From: an uncultured Duodenibacillus sp.
GTDB taxonomy: Bacteria; Pseudomonadota; Gammaproteobacteria; Burkholderiales; Burkholderiaceae_F
Assembly (NCBI GenBank): GCA_944390715.1
Contig: CALXQS010000020.1
Span: forward strand, 1 to 37,939
Direction: 5' to 3'
DNA: 37,939 nucleotides
Part shown: one piece after another, positions 34,389-37,939 of the stretch
Position numbering within the stretch: the stretch's first letter is position 1
Layout of the letters: each line of letters starts with the position of its first letter
Position numbers and translations under genes: made by a program
The notes under the pieces: model-generated
What the model was told of the DNA's origin: nothing
Seen by the model: only the letters and a program-made list of their open reading frames with translations
Database searches by the model: none

Positions 34389-34913
34389 ATGCACGAAGAG
34401 AAAGTAAAGCAAGCGCAGGAAAAGACTGCAATAGGCAGGCACGCTTTCATCCGGATTTCTGAAATTTCCGAAGAAGACAAGGCCAAGTTTCTGCCATTGC
34501 TCCTATTGGGCGATGAGTCAGAAGCAATGATCAAACGCTACATCCACCGTGGGCGGTTGTTTGCGCTGTACGAACATAACAATACGGCCTCAGATCTTCG
34601 TGCGGTGTGTGTGCTCACGAACGAAGGAGACGGACTTTTCGAGATAAAGAACCTTGCCGTGGCTCCGGAACATCAGCGCAGTGGTTTCGGTCGCCGAATG
34701 GTCTTCTTCGTTGTTGATCTCTGTCGTCAGGCGGGTGCAAAGACACTTTTCGTCGGCACTGGGCGCGATTCCCAAGTCGTGTCCTTTTACGAAAAATGCG
34801 GCTTTGCGAAGTCGCATATCGTAGAAGGCTTCTTTGAAGCCAATTACGACCATCCGATTATCGAAGACGGCATCTGTCTCAAAGACATGCAGTATTTACG
34901 GATTGACTTTTGA
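34389..34913 (+). CDS. GNAT-family N-acetyltransferase
   Basis: Predicted acetyl-CoA-dependent acetyltransferase, 174 aa. The acetyl-CoA-binding motif A is IKNLAVAPEHQRSGFGRRM (about residues 90-107; Q-x-x-G-x-G type), followed by motif B AGAKTLFVGTGRDSQVVSFYEKCGF. The substrate is unknown: small molecule, peptide or tRNA-linked amino acid are all possible. The first ~22 residues are lysine-rich and poorly placed before the fold; the real start may lie later, but no better codon with a ribosome site is seen. Convergent with the broken fic gene, 8 bp apart. It could have been an accessory or antitoxin-like partner of an incoming unit, but nothing in the sequence shows it. Confidence 0.85.
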   Translation: MHEEKVKQAQEKTAIGRHAFIRISEISEEDKAKFLPLLLLGDESEAMIKRYIHRGRLFALYEHNNTASDLRAVCVLTNEGDGLFEIKNLAVAPEHQRSGFGRRMVFFVVDLCRQAGAKTLFVGTGRDSQVVSFYEKCGFAKSHIVEGFFEANYDHPIIEDGICLKDMQYLRIDF

Positions 34914-34921
34914 TCCTCTTG

Positions 34922-36131
34922 TCAAGCATTTTGTTTTTCGAGCAAAGATTCGAGTGTGTCAAATAGAGCTTCCGGCACTTTGTATCTGTACTTTTTCCTA
35001 AGATTCAGCGAAACGCGTCCGGCCTGAATTGCCGCAGCAACCAACACGTCCAGATCTTTTTGTACGACGTCAAACGACTCGTTCAGAACATGGTAAATCC
35101 TGTCGTAAGTTTCCAGAAAACGAATTTCCTCCGGCAGATAGGTGCTGACGGCTTCCTTAACCATTTCGTATAGAAACTCGCATTGCCTCGTAGCATCCCT
35201 GTAACGGTAGACATCAGCTGTACCGAGGAATTGAAAGTCGTACTGGCCGTCATCAATCTGCACTGTTTCCCAGAGTTCTCGGCAAGGTGCTGAGAAGGTC
35301 TCTAAGCCTGTAAATAGTCGCGTTCGTGTTGCAACATGGCGGCGGATATGGGAAGAATGTGACCGTTAGGTAATACGCCGCTGCGAATCAATTGCTGATG
35401 CACCAGAAAACGACTTAGACGGCCGTTGCCGTCCATGAACGGATGAAGATAGACAAAACCGAACGAAGCTGTCCCGGCGGCAACCAGTGGATTGGTATCG
35501 CCCGGTGCTTCGGCGATCATTCTAAGAAGTCCCGACATCAAGTCATCAAGTGTTTCGGGCGGCGGCGGAACGTAGGTGATGCGTCGAAACCCTGCCCCCG
35601 TTGTGTTGGCAAGCCAGTTTTGCTCGGTACGGTAACTGACGGCCTGACTATAAACGGTCGAAACGATCCGATTCTGAATCTCGCAAAGAGAGTCTTCGTC
35701 CAAACGATCAAAGGTACCTGCGTTTTTTAGGAGAGCGACGAAACGCTCAGCTTTGCTGCCGTTGGGCGCCTCTTTTTCGATCTCGAAGGAACTGCGCGTT
35801 TCACTTAGGTAAGCCCAGTCTGCGGCGCGCTGCAGCAATTGGGACGGTATTGATGAGAGGTGTCGATTGAGTTCGGCGAACACAGATTCGGTGTTTTTGT
35901 CGGTGAGTTTTTCCGTTTTACGTACGATTGGGCAATAGGTGAGGTTCCCAAGGCCGTTGAAAATGAGGCGCCAACGTGGAATTTGACGCTTGGGACCGGT
36001 GAAGTAGAGGGTGTCGTCAAAAAAATCGACATAATTGCCGGACGGACGTTTGTAATCAAGCTGTTTCTGCGTGAACTCTTCCCAGAGCCAACCAATTTTT
36101 CGATAGATGGCGCTGCTCGGTTTATTGTCTA
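34922..36131 (-). pseudogene. Fic-domain protein, frameshifted and 5' truncated by an IS
   Basis: Fic proteins transfer AMP (or other groups) from nucleotides to target proteins. Read on the minus strand, the frame is open from the IS edge (about 36131) through YRKIGWLWEEFTQKQLDYKR, an inhibition-helix-like SSFEIEKE, and the complete active site HPFMDGNGRLSRF, to ERDYLQA, where TAG (35304-35302) stops it. The C-terminal part continues one frame over (LETFSAPCRELWETV, then to TGA at 34922), so a single lost T explains the break. Upstream no normal start codon exists in frame before the IS repeat; the first is GTG 35883, deep inside. The gene is thus doubly damaged. The N-terminal fragment with the active site could still be made from GTG 35883 (193 aa), lacking the inhibitory N-terminal segment only in part. 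Confidence 0.85.
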
Positions 36132-36173
36132 GCCTGAATTTTGCAAGTTCATAAAACTGCTGGCGGTAGACGC

Positions 36174-36199
36174 AAAAAAATCCGCAACAAAAGGCGGAT
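36174..36199 (-). terminator. outward terminator near the IS left end
   Basis: ATCCGC (36180-36185) and GCGGAT (36194-36199) form a stem; read on the minus strand a run of seven T follows. It would stop minus-strand transcripts leaving the IS towards fic. Confidence 0.6.
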
Positions 36200-36207
36200 T
36201 TAAGGGT

Positions 36208-36268
36208 GGAAGAAGCGGGTTTTGGTAAGGTTCAGTTACCACACAAAACCCCAACACCCAGCTCTTCC
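36208..36268 (+). promoter_or_regulatory. long stem-loop in the transposase leader
   Basis: GGAAGA (36208-36213) with TCTTCC (36263-36268), GGGTTTTG (36217-36224) with CAAAACCC (36244-36251) and GTAA (36225-36228) with TTAC (36236-36239) nest into one stem ending 3 nt before the transposase ATG. A transcript entering from outside would hide the start. Confidence 0.55.
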
Positions 36269-36271
36269 GCC

Positions 36272-37678
36272 ATGCAGATTACCACATGCTCCGACGCTTC
36301 TGGCCGCTCCGTCACGTTTTCCAGCAAAAAATTTCACGCGACTGCACTTGCCGGCCTTCTTCCCATCGCTCATATCGCTCGCAGTCTAAACCTCTTTAAG
36401 GCCGCCAAGGAAGTTCTGTCCGATGCCGTTCCCTCCAAACGCAATACGCTGTATTCCCCTGAATTGATGTTTGAGCAACGTCTTCTGGCTTTGGCAGCGG
36501 GATATGAAGACCTCAACGACCACGACGAACTTTTTCATGATCCAGGCTTTACCAGTGCACTTGGTACCGCCAATATGGCCAGCAGTGCCACCCTGTGCCG
36601 TTTCGAAAATGGTTTCGATCGCCATTCGATCAATGCTCTCAACGAAACTCTGTTGAGCGCCTTCATTGATGCTGACAGGCGACTGGGGCTGCTGCCGCGT
36701 ATTCGACGCAAGAAGTACCGTTGTTTGTTCTTGGATGTGGATTCGACATACATCAAGCTTTACGGCAACCAAGAAAAGAAGTCTTACAACGGCCATTATC
36801 AATGCTGTTGCCTGGCTCCGGTTTTGTGCTATCTGCATGGCTACCCCATTGCTGTGTATGGCGCGGCAGGCACCAGCGATGCCCGCAAGGTGCTTGAACA
36901 CTACTTGCCCAGGCTGCTCAAGCGGATCCAGAAAGCATTTCCCGACTACATCATTGTTCTGAGAGCGGATTCCGGCTTCAATTCCAACGCCTTGATCGAG
37001 ACCTGTCAGAAGCTGGGCGCCCATTACATCATGGGTTTCCCACCGATCAAGGCTGCCCAACAAGCCATCTACAGCAAGGGGCTCAAATACGCAAAGCGCA
37101 AGCAAGCCAAGCGCTACACGACTGCCGGAACTGCCGCGCAAATCATTGGAGCAACGGATTGGAACGCCAAAAGCTGGAATCAGCCCAGACGTGTGATCGC
37201 GCGAAAGCGCTTTGATCGACGCACCTGTCAGCTGGACTTGCGTTTGATTCAAACCAGCATTGCTTGCACCAAAGACTCGGCAAAAGAAGGTTATGCCGGG
37301 GAATTGTCACTGATCACCATTTCGGACATGTATGAGAAGGTGTATTGCGGACGAGGCCGCATGGAGCAGTGGGTCGGCGAATTCAAAACGCAGTGCTTTG
37401 GTGACAGAGCCAGTGCGACAAAGTTTCATGCCAACTGCTATCGTATGACATTGGCTGCGTACTGCCAGATGCTGCTTAAGATCGCTCGTCGTCTGCAGTA
37501 CTTCGGTGTGCGCAAGGCAAACCGAAAAGCAACACAGAAGACGGTGCGAACCTTCCGTCGCGATGTGATTTGCGTGACAGCGGCAGTAAGAGAGATGCGC
37601 AAAAAATTGCACCTGACACTGCCGGAGCATTTACACGACCGGCAGGCCTTTGAAGCCCTTTTTTTCATTCGAATATAG
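36272..37678 (+). CDS. IS1380-family transposase
   Basis: DDE transposase of 468 aa from ATG 36272 (MQITTCSDASGRSVTFSSKK). The catalytic acids sit in CLFLDVDSTYIKLYG, IIVLRADSGFNSNALIE, and the Glu region CGRGRMEQWVGEFKTQCFGDR, followed by the family-typical KFHANCYRMTLAAYCQMLL. The longer frame back to 36206 passes through the leader hairpin and is not family sequence. The frame is complete, so the element may still be active. Confidence 0.9.
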   Translation: MQITTCSDASGRSVTFSSKKFHATALAGLLPIAHIARSLNLFKAAKEVLSDAVPSKRNTLYSPELMFEQRLLALAAGYEDLNDHDELFHDPGFTSALGTANMASSATLCRFENGFDRHSINALNETLLSAFIDADRRLGLLPRIRRKKYRCLFLDVDSTYIKLYGNQEKKSYNGHYQCCCLAPVLCYLHGYPIAVYGAAGTSDARKVLEHYLPRLLKRIQKAFPDYIIVLRADSGFNSNALIETCQKLGAHYIMGFPPIKAAQQAIYSKGLKYAKRKQAKRYTTAGTAAQIIGATDWNAKSWNQPRRVIARKRFDRRTCQLDLRLIQTSIACTKDSAKEGYAGELSLITISDMYEKVYCGRGRMEQWVGEFKTQCFGDRASATKFHANCYRMTLAAYCQMLLKIARRLQYFGVRKANRKATQKTVRTFRRDVICVTAAVREMRKKLHLTLPEHLHDRQAFEALFFIRI

Positions 37679-37842
37679 AACGGCCTGAGCGTCCCCGACT
37701 TGTCGTGCCGCGGTTTCGGGGTAAGGGGCAATTGCGCCCGCTGGGAGGGGTAAACGCCGGATTTATCCTGCCTGTAAATATCTCACACTCTCAAGACGAT
37801 TTCCGGCAACCTTTGGCTGCCGGATTCGATTCGTTTGTCTGA
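37679..37842. other. right-hand non-coding part of the IS1380 element
   Basis: No gene. TCCGGCA (37802-37808) with TGCCGGA (37818-37824) forms a terminator-like stem followed by a weak T-rich stretch, probably ending the transposase message. Small GC-rich hairpins lie around 37700-37745. Confidence 0.45.
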
Positions 37843-37862
37843 GTACTTGCAATAAGCAGGCC

Positions 37863-37939
37863 GTGCGCCAGTTCGGCGCAGATTACACAGATGGGTGAAA
37901 GTCCCATCCCGACAAAGCCTAGCGAGCAGTCGGTACTTA
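37863..37939 (+). mobile_element. 5' end of a group II intron (cut by window end)
   Basis: GTGCGCC at 37863 matches the usual bacterial group II intron 5' end (GUGYG). It is followed by a stem TGCGCC/GGCGCA (about 37864-37880) and the characteristic domain I stem ATGGG TGAAAGT CCCAT (37891-37907), then GACAAAGCCTAGCGAGCAGTC. The rest, including any intron-encoded reverse transcriptase, lies beyond the window. It begins 2 nt after the right repeat of the IS1380 element. Confidence 0.75.

Larger units (their letters stand above)
36129..37861 (+). mobile_element. IS1380-family insertion sequence
   Basis: Element of about 1.73 kb. Left inverted repeat CCTGAATTTTGCAAGTTC (from 36133) and right repeat GTACTTGCAATAAGCAGG (37843-37860) match as inverted copies at 14 of 18 positions. 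One transposase gene fills it. The element cuts the 5' end of the fic gene. No target duplication is visible (CTAG on the left, CCGTG on the right), so one flank has changed since insertion, or the exact ends differ by a few bases. Confidence 0.75.

Noticed and set aside
35302..35883. Complete short Fic protein of 193 aa
   Set aside because: In-frame Fic sequence continues upstream to the IS edge and downstream after a one-base shift, so this is the middle of a broken gene.

Overview
The window looks like chromosomal DNA of a betaproteobacterium of the order Burkholderiales. The evidence is a TctABC tricarboxylate transporter with a Bug-type binding protein, a DUF2863 protein (a family I know mainly from this group), and the gene order relA - tRNA-Val - thrS - infC - rpmI - rplT - pheS - pheT - ihfA - merR - tRNA-Pro. 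A gut member of the Sutterellaceae would fit (host-type autotransporter, ion antiporter, moderate G+C), but that placement is inference.

Layout. 1-3.4 kb: the end of an unknown + strand gene converges on a minus-strand tctC-tctB-tctA operon for uptake of carboxylic acids. 3.5-6.3 kb: clpB with a strong sigma-32-like heat-shock promoter, then a strong terminator and an unexplained 31-bp inverted repeat in a gene-poor stretch. 6.8-8.0 kb: a minus-strand DUF2863 gene. 8.4-16.8 kb: a housekeeping cluster lepA-lepB-rnc-era-recO-pdxJ-nagZ-pncB (translation factor, signal peptidase, RNA processing, ribosome assembly, recombination, vitamin B6, wall recycling, NAD salvage). The usual acpS is absent and pdxJ is of an unusual type. 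17-21 kb: an ion antiporter and a classical autotransporter. 21.4-32.5 kb: relA and the translation cluster described above, rich in leader structures (thrS, rpmI, pheS) and with an infC that appears to start at AUA.

32.5-37.9 kb is accessory DNA with a different texture. It holds an 11-C tract, a 117-nt nested palindrome beside a 5'-truncated TnpB remnant with its right-end hairpin, and two diverged copies of a ~220-nt module whose stem-loops keep pairing while their sequence changes (candidate small-RNA genes). It also holds a GNAT acetyltransferase, a Fic gene broken by a frameshift and cut at its 5' end by an IS1380-family element, and the first bases of a probable group II intron directly beside that element's right inverted repeat. 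The window stops inside the intron.

The strongest candidates for something undescribed are the paired structured modules at 33.45-34.21 kb and the nested palindrome at 32.63-32.75 kb. The best supported oddities are the AUA start of infC, the non-canonical PdxJ behind a terminator, and the hairpin that hides the ribosome-binding site of the autotransporter. No CRISPR array and no rRNA gene was seen.
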